Source of the DNA: an uncultured Clostridia bacterium
Lineage (GTDB): Bacteria > Bacillota > Clostridia > Oscillospirales > Ruminococcaceae
Direction of reading: 5' to 3'
Assembly (NCBI GenBank): GCA_944387885.1
Contig: CALXGR010000002.1
Coordinates: forward strand, 62,001 to 126,000
Length of the DNA stretch: 64,000 nucleotides
Shown: in pieces, positions 1-9,176 of the stretch
Position numbering within the stretch: position 1 is the first letter of the stretch
Layout of the letters: the number at the start of each line of letters is the position of its first letter
Notes under the pieces: generated by a model
Seen by the model: only the letters and a program-made list of their open reading frames with translations
What the model was told of the DNA's origin: nothing
Databases searched by the model: none
Position numbers and translations under genes: made by a program

Positions 1-629
1 GCCGGAGCACCAACAGCCGGAACCGGATTTTCGACCCCATCGAGGGCGGTATCCGCACTGTGGCCGCTGACCCTGCCAAGCTGGAGGACCCCCATCTGAT
101 TATCTACAACCCGGTCCTCACCGCAGGGGAGACCACCATTGTCACCAACGGGGACCAGACCAACACCATCTACGACTTTATCACCGGGGGCCAGTATCCC
201 GGATTTGGCTTTGAAGCTGCCCTGAACACCCGCACCTTTGAGGACGACGGTCCCAACTGGACCCCCCGTATCAGCGGTGTGGTGAGCCATAAGACCGGCT
301 CCTATAAGCTGAGCATCCTTAAGTCCAGCGACGGTAATCCGGACAGTGTGCTCCGCCAGACCTTCGATGTGCCCCAGCCGGTGGCAGGGGAAGGCCATTT
401 CATCAGCACTTACAAGCAGAACGGCAACCCCATCCCCAGCTTTGCCGGGGAACCCATCCGGGTGACCATCCCCACCGGGGATGCCTCCGAGTGGGCAGGA
501 CTCCTTTGGGAGGCTTTGAACAAGGACAACAAGGTCAGCCTTTATACCCGGTCCATTGACCTGGCCACCGGAGATATGGAGGAGACCATCATCAACAAAT
601 ACGACGCAGTGTGGGAGGAAGAAAAATGA
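1..629 (+). CDS. IMP cyclohydrolase, PurO-like family (5' end cut by window)
   Basis: The visible 208 codons (frame from base 3) are the C-terminal part of an IMP cyclohydrolase of the archaeal PurO-like type, which closes FAICAR to IMP in the last step of purine synthesis. The visible start [10 protein letters not shown], then [11 protein letters not shown] and LIIYNPV, are typical of this family and unlike the PurH cyclohydrolase domain. A GTG at base 60 is internal, not a start, because family sequence continues upstream to the window edge. The stop overlaps the ATG of the formyltransferase by four bases (ATGA), so the two final steps of the pathway are translationally coupled. The promoter lies outside the window. 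Confidence 0.88.
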   Translation, partial: RSTNSRNRIFDPIEGGIRTVAADPAKLEDPHLIIYNPVLTAGETTIVTNGDQTNTIYDFITGGQYPGFGFEAALNTRTFEDDGPNWTPRISGVVSHKTGSYKLSILKSSDGNPDSVLRQTFDVPQPVAGEGHFISTYKQNGNPIPSFAGEPIRVTIPTGDASEWAGLLWEALNKDNKVSLYTRSIDLATGDMEETIINKYDAVWEEEK

Positions 630-1801
630 AGGAACTTGCTTTGAAGTATGGCTGCAATCCCAACCAGAAACCCGCCCGGGTATACATGGAGGAGGGCGAG
701 CTGCCCATCCAGGTGCTTAACGGCAAACCCGGGTATATCAATCTGCTGGATGCCCTCAACAGCTGGCAGCTGGTGAAGGAGCTGAAGGAGGCCACCGGCC
801 TGCCCGCCGCCGCCAGCTTCAAGCATGTTTCTCCTGCCGGCGCCGCCCTGGGCCTGCCCCTGGATGAGGTGCTGCGGCAGATGTACAGCGTTCCGGAAGG
901 GCTGGAACTGAGCCCTCTGGCCTGCGCCTATGCCCGTGCCCGTGGTGCTGACCGGATGAGCAGCTTCGGCGACTGGATCGCCCTCTCCGATGTCTGCGAT
1001 GTCCCCACTGCAAAAATCATCCAGCACGAGGTCACCGACGGAATCATCGCCCCCGGCTATGAGCCCGAGGCCCTGGAAATTCTCAAATCCAAGCGGAAGG
1101 GCGGCTACAATGTCCTTCAGATGGACCCGGACTATGTTCCCGCACCCATTGAGCATAAGCAGGTGTTCGGCATCACCTTCGAGCAGGGCCGGAACGACCT
1201 GAAAATCGACGAGACCATGCTGGAGAATGTGGTCACCGAGAACAAGACCATCACCCCCGAACAGAAGCGGGACCTGATCATCAGCCTGATCACCCTGAAA
1301 TACACCCAGTCCAACAGTGTCTGCTATGTGGCCGACGGCCAGACCATCGGTGTAGGCGCCGGCCAGCAGAGCCGTATCCACTGCACCCGGCTGGCAGGCC
1401 AGAAGGCCGACAACTGGCAGCTCCGCCATCATCCCAAGGTGCTGGGCCTGCCTTTCCGGGAGGATGTGTCCAAGCCCAACCGGGACAACGCTATCGATGT
1501 GTACATCGGGGACACCCCCGAGGATGTAATTGGGGATGATGTCTGGGCCGAGACCTTTACCAGCCAGCCCGAACCCCTCACCCCCGCCGAGAAGAAGGAA
1601 TATCTCAGCCATGTCACCGGTGTGGTGCTGGGCAGCGATGCCTTCTTCCCCTTCGGCGACAACATCGAGCGGGCCCGCCGCAGCGGCGTTACCGCCATTG
1701 TCCAGCCCGGCGGAAGCATCCGGGACCAGCAGGTCATTGACACCTGCAATAAGTACGGAATCGCCATGGCCTTCTGCGGCCTGCGGCTATTCCACCACTA
1801 A
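626..1801 (+). CDS. AICAR formyltransferase (stand-alone, no IMP cyclohydrolase domain)
   Basis: This 391-residue protein is phosphoribosylaminoimidazolecarboxamide formyltransferase, which transfers a formyl group from 10-formyl-THF to AICAR. It begins with [15 protein letters not shown], the family N-terminus, and ends with the PurH-like [22 protein letters not shown] and [10 protein letters not shown]. At about 390 residues it lacks the N-terminal MGS-like cyclohydrolase domain of the usual 500-residue PurH; the preceding gene supplies that activity. ATG 626 follows GGAGGAAG; an upstream in-frame GTG at 611 lies inside that ribosome binding site and was rejected. Cytoplasmic, first of a purine run with purD and purL. 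Confidence 0.9.
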   Translation: MKELALKYGCNPNQKPARVYMEEGELPIQVLNGKPGYINLLDALNSWQLVKELKEATGLPAAASFKHVSPAGAALGLPLDEVLRQMYSVPEGLELSPLACAYARARGADRMSSFGDWIALSDVCDVPTAKIIQHEVTDGIIAPGYEPEALEILKSKRKGGYNVLQMDPDYVPAPIEHKQVFGITFEQGRNDLKIDETMLENVVTENKTITPEQKRDLIISLITLKYTQSNSVCYVADGQTIGVGAGQQSRIHCTRLAGQKADNWQLRHHPKVLGLPFREDVSKPNRDNAIDVYIGDTPEDVIGDDVWAETFTSQPEPLTPAEKKEYLSHVTGVVLGSDAFFPFGDNIERARRSGVTAIVQPGGSIRDQQVIDTCNKYGIAMAFCGLRLFHH

Positions 1802-1836
1802 GCCGTTTCCGGCCTGAAAAAAGGGGAGGAATTGTT

Positions 1837-3123
1837 ATGAAAATTCTGGTTGTAGGAGGGGGCGGACGGGAACACGCCATCATCCGCGCCCTGAAAAAGA
1901 ATCCCCAGTGCAGCGACATCTGGTGCGCTCCCGGCAACGGGGGAATCAGCTATGATGCCCACTGTGTGGATATCAAGGCCACCGACCTGAAAATGATGGT
2001 GGAGTTTGCCGCCGCAGAAAAGTTTGACTATGTGGTGGTAGCCCAGGACGACCCTCTGGCCCTGGGAATGGTGGATGCCCTGGCGGAAAAGGGGATCCCT
2101 GCTTTCGGCCCCAATAAGGCCGCCGCCCGGATCGAGGCCAGCAAGGTGTTCAGCAAGAACCTGATGAAGAAGTACGGCATTCCCACCGCTGATTATGAGA
2201 CCTTTGATGACCCGGCCAAGGCCATGGAGTATATCCTGGCCCGGGGCAAATACCCGGTGGTCATCAAAGCGGACGGCCTGGCTCTGGGCAAAGGTGTCCT
2301 CATCTGTGAGGATGAAGCCGCTGCCCGGGACGGCCTGAAGGAAATCATGGAGGACAAGAAGTTCGGGGATTCCGGCAACCATGTGGTGGTGGAGGAATTC
2401 CTCACCGGCCCCGAGGTCAGCGTTCTCAGCTTTGCGGACGGCAAGACCCTGAAACCCATGGTGTCCAGCATGGACCACAAGCGGGCTCTGGACAATGACC
2501 AGGGCCTGAATACCGGAGGAATGGGAACTGTCGCCCCCAACCCCTACTACACCCCCGAGGTGGCCCAGCGGTGCATGGAGGAAATTTTCCTCCCCACCAT
2601 GGCGGCCATGGAAGCAGAAGGCTGCCCCTTCAAAGGCTGCCTCTACTTCGGGCTCATGCTCACCCCCGATGGCCCCAAGGTCATTGAGTACAACTGCCGG
2701 TTCGGCGACCCTGAGACCCAGGTGGTGCTGCCTCTGCTGGAAAGCGACCTGTTCACCATTATGCAGGCCTGCACCAACGGCATCCTGGCAGACACCCCGG
2801 TGGAGTTCAGCCAGGGCGCAGCCGCCTGTGTCATTCTGGCCAGCGGCGGATACCCTCTCAGCTATCCCAAGGGCAAGGAGATCACCGGCCTGACAAAGGG
2901 CCAGCTGGAGGGCGGCGATGTGACCGTCTACCACGCAGGCACCGCCCTGAAAGAGGGTACCCTGGTCACCAGCGGCGGCCGGGTACTGGGGGTCACTGCC
3001 ACCGCAGACACCCTGCCCAAAGCTCTGGAACTGGCCTATGCCGCCAGCGAAAAAATCCACTTTGAGGGAGTTCACAAGCGGACCGATATTGGCCGCCGTG
3101 CCCTGAAAGCTCTGGAAAAATAA
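1837..3123 (+). CDS. purD: Phosphoribosylamine-glycine ligase (GAR synthetase)
   Basis: The 428-residue product joins glycine to 5-phosphoribosylamine using ATP, the second step of purine synthesis. The N-terminus VVGGGGREHAI is the PurD nucleotide-fold signature. The ATP-grasp region shows KADGLALGKGV near residue 143 and the metal-binding YNCRFGDPETQ near residue 287. Length matches the family (about 420-430). ATG 1837 has GGGGAGGA eight bases upstream. It lies 35 bp after the formyltransferase and 12 bp before purL, so the three are one transcript. Confidence 0.95.
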   Translation: MKILVVGGGGREHAIIRALKKNPQCSDIWCAPGNGGISYDAHCVDIKATDLKMMVEFAAAEKFDYVVVAQDDPLALGMVDALAEKGIPAFGPNKAAARIEASKVFSKNLMKKYGIPTADYETFDDPAKAMEYILARGKYPVVIKADGLALGKGVLICEDEAAARDGLKEIMEDKKFGDSGNHVVVEEFLTGPEVSVLSFADGKTLKPMVSSMDHKRALDNDQGLNTGGMGTVAPNPYYTPEVAQRCMEEIFLPTMAAMEAEGCPFKGCLYFGLMLTPDGPKVIEYNCRFGDPETQVVLPLLESDLFTIMQACTNGILADTPVEFSQGAAACVILASGGYPLSYPKGKEITGLTKGQLEGGDVTVYHAGTALKEGTLVTSGGRVLGVTATADTLPKALELAYAASEKIHFEGVHKRTDIGRRALKALEK

Positions 3124-3135
3124 GGAGTAATACCC

Positions 3136-6100
3136 ATGGTATATCGTGTATATGTGGAAAAGAAGCCGGGCTACGATGTGGAAGCCCAGGCTCTGAAAAA
3201 TGAACTGGTCTCCCTGCTGGGAATCACCGGCCTTACCGGACTGCGCCTTCTCAACCGGTATGATGTGGAGGGCGTTTCCCAGGAGCTGTTTGAAAGCTGT
3301 CTGAACACTGTTTTCAGTGAGCCTCCCGTGGATGTGATCTACCGCACCATGCCCCAGCATACCGGCCCCGTGTTCGGGGTGGAGTATCTCCCCGGCCAGT
3401 ATGACCAGCGGGCAGACAGCGCCGCCCAGTGCATCCAGCTCATCAGCCAGGGGGAGCGGCCCCAGGTGGCCAGCGCCAAGGTTTACCTGCTGGAGGGCGA
3501 CCTGACCGAAGAGCAGGTGGAAGCCATCCGGAAATATGTCATCAACCCGGTGGAAGCCCGCCAGGCAGACCTGGCCGAGAAGGAAACCCTGAAAATGGAG
3601 TATGACATTCCCACCAAGGTGGAGACCCTGGACGGGTTCCTGGACCTGGATGAGAAGGGTCTGGCTGACTTTGTGGCAGAAAAGGGTCTGGCCATGGATC
3701 TGGGAGACATCAAGTTCTGCCAGGACTACTTCCGGAAGGAAGGCCGCAACCCTACCATCACCGAAATTCGGATGATCGACACTTACTGGAGCGACCACTG
3801 CCGCCACACCACCTTCGGCACCATTCTGGACCAAGTGACCTTTGAGGACCAGCTGGCCCAGGCTGCTTTCAGCCGGTATATGGAGCTCCGGGAGGAACTG
3901 GGCCGTCAGGAGAAGCCCCGGTGCCTGATGGATATGGGCACCATCGCTGCCAAAGCCCTGAAAAAGCGGGGCATCCTGAAAAACCTGGACGAGAGCGAGG
4001 AAATCAACGCCTGCACCGTTAAGATCCAGTGTGATGTGGACGGGGAAATGCAGGACTGGCTCTACCTTTTCAAGAATGAGACCCACAACCATCCCACCGA
4101 AATCGAGCCCTTCGGCGGCGCTGCCACCTGTATCGGCGGCGCCATCCGGGACCCCCTGTCCGGACGGAGCTATGTCTACCAGGCCATGCGGGTCACCGGT
4201 GCCGGCGATCCTCTGGTTCCCGTAAAGGATACCCTTCCCGGCAAGCTGCCCCAGCGGAAGCTGGTGACCACTGCCGCCGCCGGTTATTCCAGCTACGGCA
4301 ACCAGATTGGTCTGGCCACCGGCCAGGTGGATGAGCTGTATCATCCCGGTTATATTGCCAAGCGGATGGAAATCGGCGCTGTGGTAGGCGCTACCCCTGC
4401 CGACCATGTCCGCCGTGAATGCCCTGCTCCCGGGGATGTGATCGTCCTGCTGGGCGGCCGTACCGGACGGGACGGCATCGGCGGCGCTACCGGCAGCAGC
4501 AAGGCCCATAAACTGGAAAGCCTGACCACCTGCGGAGCCGAGGTTCAGAAGGGCAACGCCCTCACCGAGCGGAAGCTCCAGCGGCTCTTCCGCCGGAAAG
4601 ATGCCTGCCGGATGATCAAGCGGTGCAACGACTTTGGCGCCGGCGGCGTTTCCGTAGCCATCGGCGAACTGGCCGACGGCCTTTACATCGACCTGAACAA
4701 GGTCACCAAGAAATACGAGGGCCTGGACGGCACCGAGCTGGCCATCAGTGAAAGCCAGGAGCGTATGGCCGTGGCCCTGGCTCCCCAGGATGTGGATGCG
4801 TTCATCGCCCTGGCCGGGGAGGAAAACCTGGAGGCCACCCCTGTGGCTACCGTCACCCAGGAAAAGCGGCTGCGGATGGAATGGAACGGCCAGGTCATCT
4901 GCGATGTGAGCCGGGAATTCCTGAACAGCAACGGTGCAGAAAAGCATATTACCGCCCATGTGCTGCCCGGCAAGGTCTGGCAGCCTCAGTGGGCAGGGGA
5001 CACCCTCACCCAGAAGCTGAAGGCTGTGGTCACCGACCTGAATGTGGCCAGCAAGAAGGGCCTGTCCGAGCGGTTTGACAGCACCATCGGCGCCGCCACC
5101 GTTCTCATGCCTTTCGGCGGACGGAATCAGCTTACCCCCACCATGGCCATGGTAGCCAAGCTGCCGGTACCTGGTGAGACCACCACCGTCAGCGGCATGG
5201 CCTGGGGCTTCAACCCCTATCTTATGAGCGAGAGTCCCTACCGTGGAGCTTACCTGTCGGTAGTGGAAAGCGTAGCCAAGCTGGTTTGTGCCGGCTTTGA
5301 CCACGAAAAGGCTTACCTGACCTTCCAGGAATACTTCCCCCGCCTGGGCACTGACCCCAACCGCTGGGGCCAGCCTGTAAGCGCCCTCCTGGGTGCCCTG
5401 GATGCCCAGATGGGTCTGGGCATCGGAGCCATCGGCGGCAAGGACAGTATGTCCGGCAGCTTTGAAAAGCTGGATGTGCCTCCCACCCTGGTCAGCTTTG
5501 CCACCGCTGTAGGCCACCTGGACCGGGTATGCAGCCCCGAGTTCAAGAAGGCCGACAGTACCATCTGCATCCTGCGGCCCAACTACAAGGACGGCCTGCC
5601 TGAAACCGACAGCCTGAAAGCAGTATTCCACACGGTGGAAGACCTTATGGCACAGGGTAAAGTCCTGGCTGCCGCCACTCCCGGCTATGGCTGCCTGGCC
5701 GAGACCCTCTTCAAAATGTCGGTGGGCAACGGTATTGGTATCCGGTTTGCCGCTGACTTTGATGCCAACGAACTGTTCCAGCCCGCTTACGGCGCCTTTG
5801 TGCTGGAAGTTCTGGACGGCGGTGCAGGCCAGATCCTGGGCACCACCACCCTGGATTACAGCTTCGACTTCTCCGGGGAGAAGGTGGACCTGGCCCAGCT
5901 CCAGGAAGCATGGGAATCCAAGCTGGAGCCGGTGCTGCCTTACCGGAAGGCAGGGGAGAAGGTGGCCCCCATTGAGGGAGACACCCAGACCAAGGCTCCC
6001 AGCCTGCTGAAGCACCAGAAGCCCAAGGTCATTATCCCTGTATTCCCCGGCAACAACTGCGAGTATGACTCCGCCAAGGCTTTTGCCCGGGCAGGTGCCG

Positions 6101-6819
6101 ACCCCCGGGTACTGGTCATCAAGAACCTGACCCCTGCCGATGTAGCCGAAAGCTGCCAGGCTCTGGTCAAGGCCATTGATGAAAGCCAGATGATTATGAT
6201 TCCCGGCGGATTCTCCGGCGGTGACGAACCGGACGGAAGCGCCAAGTTCATCGCCAGCTTCTTCCGCAGCCCTGCGGTGGCCGATGCAGTCAACCGTCTG
6301 CTGAACCAGCGGGACGGCCTGATGCTGGGCATCTGCAACGGCTTCCAGGCTCTCATCAAGCTGGGCCTGGTGCCTTATGGTGAGATCCGCCCCATCACCG
6401 AGAGCGACCCCACCCTGACCTTCAACACCATCGGCCGCCATCAGAGCATGCTGGTCCATACCCGTGTGGCCAGCGTCAAGAGCCCCTGGCTCAGCCGCTG
6501 CCAGGTAGGGGATGAGCATCTCATCGCCATTAGCCACGGAGAGGGCCGGTTTGTGGCTCCTCAGTCTGTGCTGGACAGCCTAATTGCCAACGGTCAGGTG
6601 GCCACCCAGTATGTGGACCTGGAAGGCAATCCCACCATGGACCAGCGGTACAACCCCAACGGCAGTATGCTGGCCATTGAAGGCATCACCAGCCCGGATG
6701 GCCGGGTCCTGGGCAAGATGGGCCATACCGAACGGTACGGCCAGGGCCTGTACAAGAATGTGCTGGGCGAGAACTTCCAGCCTCTCTTTGAGGGCGGCGT
6801 AGACTACTACAGGCTGTAA
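3136..6819 (+). CDS. purL: Phosphoribosylformylglycinamidine synthase, single-chain clostridial type
   Basis: The 1227-residue enzyme converts FGAR and glutamine to FGAM with ATP. The middle holds two AIRS-like halves (YWSDHCRHTTF near residue 216; NETHNHPTEIEPFGGAATC near 315). The C-terminus is a class I glutamine amidotransferase with the nucleophile Cys1067 in LGICNGFQ and a later SHGEGRF. Synthetase and glutaminase are fused, so separate PurS and PurQ are not needed; the length fits the roughly 1200-residue form of Firmicutes rather than the 1300-residue proteobacterial form. ATG 3136 follows AAGGAG, 12 bp after purD. A hairpin terminator follows the stop. Confidence 0.95.
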   Translation: MVYRVYVEKKPGYDVEAQALKNELVSLLGITGLTGLRLLNRYDVEGVSQELFESCLNTVFSEPPVDVIYRTMPQHTGPVFGVEYLPGQYDQRADSAAQCIQLISQGERPQVASAKVYLLEGDLTEEQVEAIRKYVINPVEARQADLAEKETLKMEYDIPTKVETLDGFLDLDEKGLADFVAEKGLAMDLGDIKFCQDYFRKEGRNPTITEIRMIDTYWSDHCRHTTFGTILDQVTFEDQLAQAAFSRYMELREELGRQEKPRCLMDMGTIAAKALKKRGILKNLDESEEINACTVKIQCDVDGEMQDWLYLFKNETHNHPTEIEPFGGAATCIGGAIRDPLSGRSYVYQAMRVTGAGDPLVPVKDTLPGKLPQRKLVTTAAAGYSSYGNQIGLATGQVDELYHPGYIAKRMEIGAVVGATPADHVRRECPAPGDVIVLLGGRTGRDGIGGATGSSKAHKLESLTTCGAEVQKGNALTERKLQRLFRRKDACRMIKRCNDFGAGGVSVAIGELADGLYIDLNKVTKKYEGLDGTELAISESQERMAVALAPQDVDAFIALAGEENLEATPVATVTQEKRLRMEWNGQVICDVSREFLNSNGAEKHITAHVLPGKVWQPQWAGDTLTQKLKAVVTDLNVASKKGLSERFDSTIGAATVLMPFGGRNQLTPTMAMVAKLPVPGETTTVSGMAWGFNPYLMSESPYRGAYLSVVESVAKLVCAGFDHEKAYLTFQEYFPRLGTDPNRWGQPVSALLGALDAQMGLGIGAIGGKDSMSGSFEKLDVPPTLVSFATAVGHLDRVCSPEFKKADSTICILRPNYKDGLPETDSLKAVFHTVEDLMAQGKVLAAATPGYGCLAETLFKMSVGNGIGIRFAADFDANELFQPAYGAFVLEVLDGGAGQILGTTTLDYSFDFSGEKVDLAQLQEAWESKLEPVLPYRKAGEKVAPIEGDTQTKAPSLLKHQKPKVIIPVFPGNNCEYDSAKAFARAGADPRVLVIKNLTPADVAESCQALVKAIDESQMIMIPGGFSGGDEPDGSAKFIASFFRSPAVADAVNRLLNQRDGLMLGICNGFQALIKLGLVPYGEIRPITESDPTLTFNTIGRHQSMLVHTRVASVKSPWLSRCQVGDEHLIAISHGEGRFVAPQSVLDSLIANGQVATQYVDLEGNPTMDQRYNPNGSMLAIEGITSPDGRVLGKMGHTERYGQGLYKNVLGENFQPLFEGGVDYYRL

Positions 6820-6853
6820 GCCTTGTAAAGCCGGCTACCGTCTGATACAATAA

Positions 6854-6882
6854 AGGCGGTCCCTTCCGGGGCCGCCTCTTTC
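6854..6882 (+). terminator. Probable intrinsic terminator after purL
   Basis: A ten-base-pair stem with one G-U pair (AGGCGGTCCC against GGGGCCGCCT, loop TTCC) ends in CTTTC. The T-tract is weak, so read-through into purB 26 bp downstream is possible. Confidence 0.55.
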
Positions 6883-6908
6883 ACAAAATATAGTAAGGGA
6901 GAACTTCC

Positions 6909-8345
6909 ATGGCAGAACATAACAGATATATTTCACCCTTCTCCACCCGGTATTCCTCGGAGGAAATGCAGTACATCTTCTCGGAGGACAATAAGTTCCG
7001 CACCTGGCGGCGGCTCTGGCTGGCACTGGCCAAGGCTGAGAAAAATCAGGGCCTGGATATTACCCAGGAGCAGCTGGACGAGCTGGCCGCCCATCTGGAC
7101 GATATCAACTACGAGGACGCTGTGGCCCGGGAAAAGCTGGTCCGTCACGATGTCATGAGCCATGTGTACGCTTACGGCCTCCAGTGCCCCAAAGCCAAGG
7201 GAATCATCCATCTGGGAGCCACCAGCTGCTATGTGGGAGACAACACCGATATTATCATTATGCGCCAGGGCCTGGAACTGGTCCGGAAAAAGCTGATCGG
7301 CGTCATTGCCCTGCTGGCTGACTTTGCCCGGCAGTACAAGGATATGCCTGCTCTGGCTTACACCCACTGCCAGCCTGCCCAGCTGACCACCGTGGGCAAG
7401 CGTGCCACCCTCTGGATGAACGAGCTGTATATGGACCTGCAGGAGATCGACCATCAGATTTCCAGCCTGGCCCTCCGTGGAGTCAAGGGCACCACCGGCA
7501 CCCAGGCCAGCTTTATGGACCTTTTCGCCGGAGACGGGGAGAAGATCAAGGCAGTGGAGCGGGATGTCTGCGCCCAGATGGGCTTTGACAAGGTTGTTCC
7601 TGTCTGCGGCCAGACCTACAGCCGTAAGGTGGACTACAATGTGCTGTCTGCCCTGTCCGGCATTGCCCAGAGCGCCATGAAGTTTGCCACCGATGTCCGG
7701 CTCCTGGCCAACTTCAAGGAGATGGAGGAGCCCTTTGAGAAGAATCAGATCGGTTCTTCCGCCATGCCCTACAAGCGCAACCCCATGCGGTGCGAGCGTA
7801 TCTGCGCCATTGCCCGGTATCTCATGGTGGACGTGCTCAACCCCGCCTTCACCACCGGTACCCAGTGGTTTGAGCGGACCCTGGACGACAGCGCCAACAA
7901 GCGGATCGCCATGGCCGAGGGCTTCCTGGCCGCCGATGCCATCCTGAAAATCATGCTCAATGTCTGCGACGGGCTGGTAGTCTACCCCAAGGTAGTCCAC
8001 AGCCGTGTCATGGCAGAGCTGCCTTTCATGGCCACCGAGAATATTATGATGGAGGCCGTCAAGGCTGGTGGAGACCGTCAGGAACTCCACGAAAAGCTCC
8101 GTCAGCATGCCATCGCCGCCGCCGCTGTGGTCAAGCAGGAGGGCAAGCCCAACGACCTGATCGAGCGGGTGCTGGCTGATTCCAGCTTTGGTCTGGAGCG
8201 GGAGAGCCTGGAGGCTCAGCTGAAACCCGAGAACTTTGTGGGCCGTGCTCCCCAGCAGGTGGAGGAATACCTGGACGAGGTCATCCAGCCTCTCCTGGAT
8301 GCCAACCCCGACTGCCTGGATCAGAAAGCGGAATTGTCCGTGTAA
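6909..8345 (+). CDS. purB: Adenylosuccinate lyase
   Basis: The 478-residue lyase acts twice in purine metabolism, splitting SAICAR to AICAR and adenylosuccinate to AMP, each with release of fumarate. The superfamily signature SSAMPYKRNPM lies near residue 283, and the catalytic-region histidines are in TSCYVGDNTD (near 112) and YTHCQPAQ (near 155). The N-terminal YISPFSTRYSSEEMQYIFS is typical of the longer clostridial and eukaryote-like PurB. ATG 6909 follows AAGGGAG. It sits between a leaky purL terminator and a strong bidirectional terminator. Confidence 0.95.
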   Translation: MAEHNRYISPFSTRYSSEEMQYIFSEDNKFRTWRRLWLALAKAEKNQGLDITQEQLDELAAHLDDINYEDAVAREKLVRHDVMSHVYAYGLQCPKAKGIIHLGATSCYVGDNTDIIIMRQGLELVRKKLIGVIALLADFARQYKDMPALAYTHCQPAQLTTVGKRATLWMNELYMDLQEIDHQISSLALRGVKGTTGTQASFMDLFAGDGEKIKAVERDVCAQMGFDKVVPVCGQTYSRKVDYNVLSALSGIAQSAMKFATDVRLLANFKEMEEPFEKNQIGSSAMPYKRNPMRCERICAIARYLMVDVLNPAFTTGTQWFERTLDDSANKRIAMAEGFLAADAILKIMLNVCDGLVVYPKVVHSRVMAELPFMATENIMMEAVKAGGDRQELHEKLRQHAIAAAAVVKQEGKPNDLIERVLADSSFGLERESLEAQLKPENFVGRAPQQVEEYLDEVIQPLLDANPDCLDQKAELSV

Positions 8346-8351
8346 TAAATC

Positions 8352-8386
8352 AAAAGGAGGAAGGCTCAGCCTTCCTCCTTTTTTTG
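8352..8386. terminator. Bidirectional intrinsic terminator between purB and queH
   Basis: A long stem (AAAAGGAGGAAGGCT against AGCCTTCCTCCTTTT) with a T-run downstream on the plus strand and an A-run upstream serves purB. The minus-strand queH coding sequence ends inside it at 8366, so the same bases encode the C-terminal Gln/Lys/Glu tail of QueH. Confidence 0.85.
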
Positions 8387-9007
8387 CTGCTGTTGTTTTT
8401 CCCGCTCTAACCGGCTGTAAACACAGCCGCAGTAGTCCTGCCGGTACAGGTCATACCTGGCGCTTTCCTCCAGGCTGTGTTTGTACCCGTCCCGCTTCCG
8501 GAACTCGCTGGGCAGGTGCTTCACCCCGTATTCCTTTTCCAGCTCCGCCCCGATCTCATTGATTCTCACCGGGTCTTTCAGGGGGCTGATGGAGAGGGTA
8601 GTGGTGAACCAGTCAAACCCGTGCTCCGCTGCGTACCGGGCGGCCTGCTCCATCCGGAGCCGGTAACAGACGGTGCACCGCCGGCCCCGTTCCGGTTCCT
8701 GCTCCAGGCCTTTTACCGCCTGGTAGAATTCCTGAGGGTCATAGGGCAGTTCCACCACCGGGATTTCCCGGCGGCCACTGGCTTCCAGAAAGGCCTCCAG
8801 CTCTCCCTCCCGGCGGTGGTATTCCTGGGGAGGGTCAATATTGGGGTTATAATAAAGGATGGTAATGTCAAAATGCTCTTCCAGCTGGGGCAGGGTGCCG
8901 CTGCTGCAGGGGGCACAGCAGGCATGGAGCAAAAGCCGGGGGCGGGTCTGGCCCAGCCCGGCCAGCACCTTGTCCATTTCTTTGGCATAGTTTACACGGT
9001 TCGCCAT
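8366..9007 (-). CDS. queH: Epoxyqueuosine reductase QueH
   Basis: The 213-residue protein is a DUF208-family QueH, the alternative to QueG for the last step of tRNA queuosine synthesis (epoxyqueuosine to queuosine). The metal-binding cysteines are visible: LLLHACCAPCSS near residue 27, RRCTVCYRL near 120 and DYCGCVYS near 196. TTLSISPLKDP is also typical. The C-terminal tail EKQQQQKKEEG is read through the terminator stem and is probably disordered. It is monocistronic on the minus strand, and an extended -10 lies about 70 bp upstream. ATG 9007 has AGGAGAA about eight bases upstream. Confidence 0.92.
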   Translation of the reverse strand: MANRVNYAKEMDKVLAGLGQTRPRLLLHACCAPCSSGTLPQLEEHFDITILYYNPNIDPPQEYHRREGELEAFLEASGRREIPVVELPYDPQEFYQAVKGLEQEPERGRRCTVCYRLRMEQAARYAAEHGFDWFTTTLSISPLKDPVRINEIGAELEKEYGVKHLPSEFRKRDGYKHSLEESARYDLYRQDYCGCVYSRLEREKQQQQKKEEG

Positions 9008-9074
9008 GAAACATTTCTCCTGTGTGATAGGATAGGGGAGTGGAAACGCTTTTTCCCTCCCTTGGGTCAGAGAT

Positions 9075-9103
9075 AGTATACCACGGATGCCACGCTTTGG
9101 GAA
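9075..9103 (-). promoter_or_regulatory. Putative queH promoter (extended -10)
   Basis: On the minus strand TGGTATACT forms an extended -10 with a poor -35 (TTCCCA) 17 bp upstream. It lies about 70 bp before the queH start. Confidence 0.4.
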
Positions 9104-9139
9104 CAGCAGGATTTACAGACCGTTCCGAATTCCCTCACA

Positions 9140-9168
9140 ATTTTTTCATAATCGGGGAGTAGGATAAT
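9140..9168 (+). promoter_or_regulatory. Weak candidate promoter for the structured RNA
   Basis: GATAAT at 9163-9168 with an AT-only -35 region (ATTTTT) 17 bp upstream. It is weak but is the best candidate to start the RNA that ends at the 9447 terminator. Confidence 0.25.
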
Positions 9169-9176
9169 AATCAAGG

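Noticed and set aside
1798..6537. A 1579-codon open frame on the minus strand opposite purD and purL
   Set aside because: It is antisense to two highly conserved enzymes, has no ribosome binding site and a repetitive His/Gly/Gln-rich composition that arises from GC-rich codons read backward.
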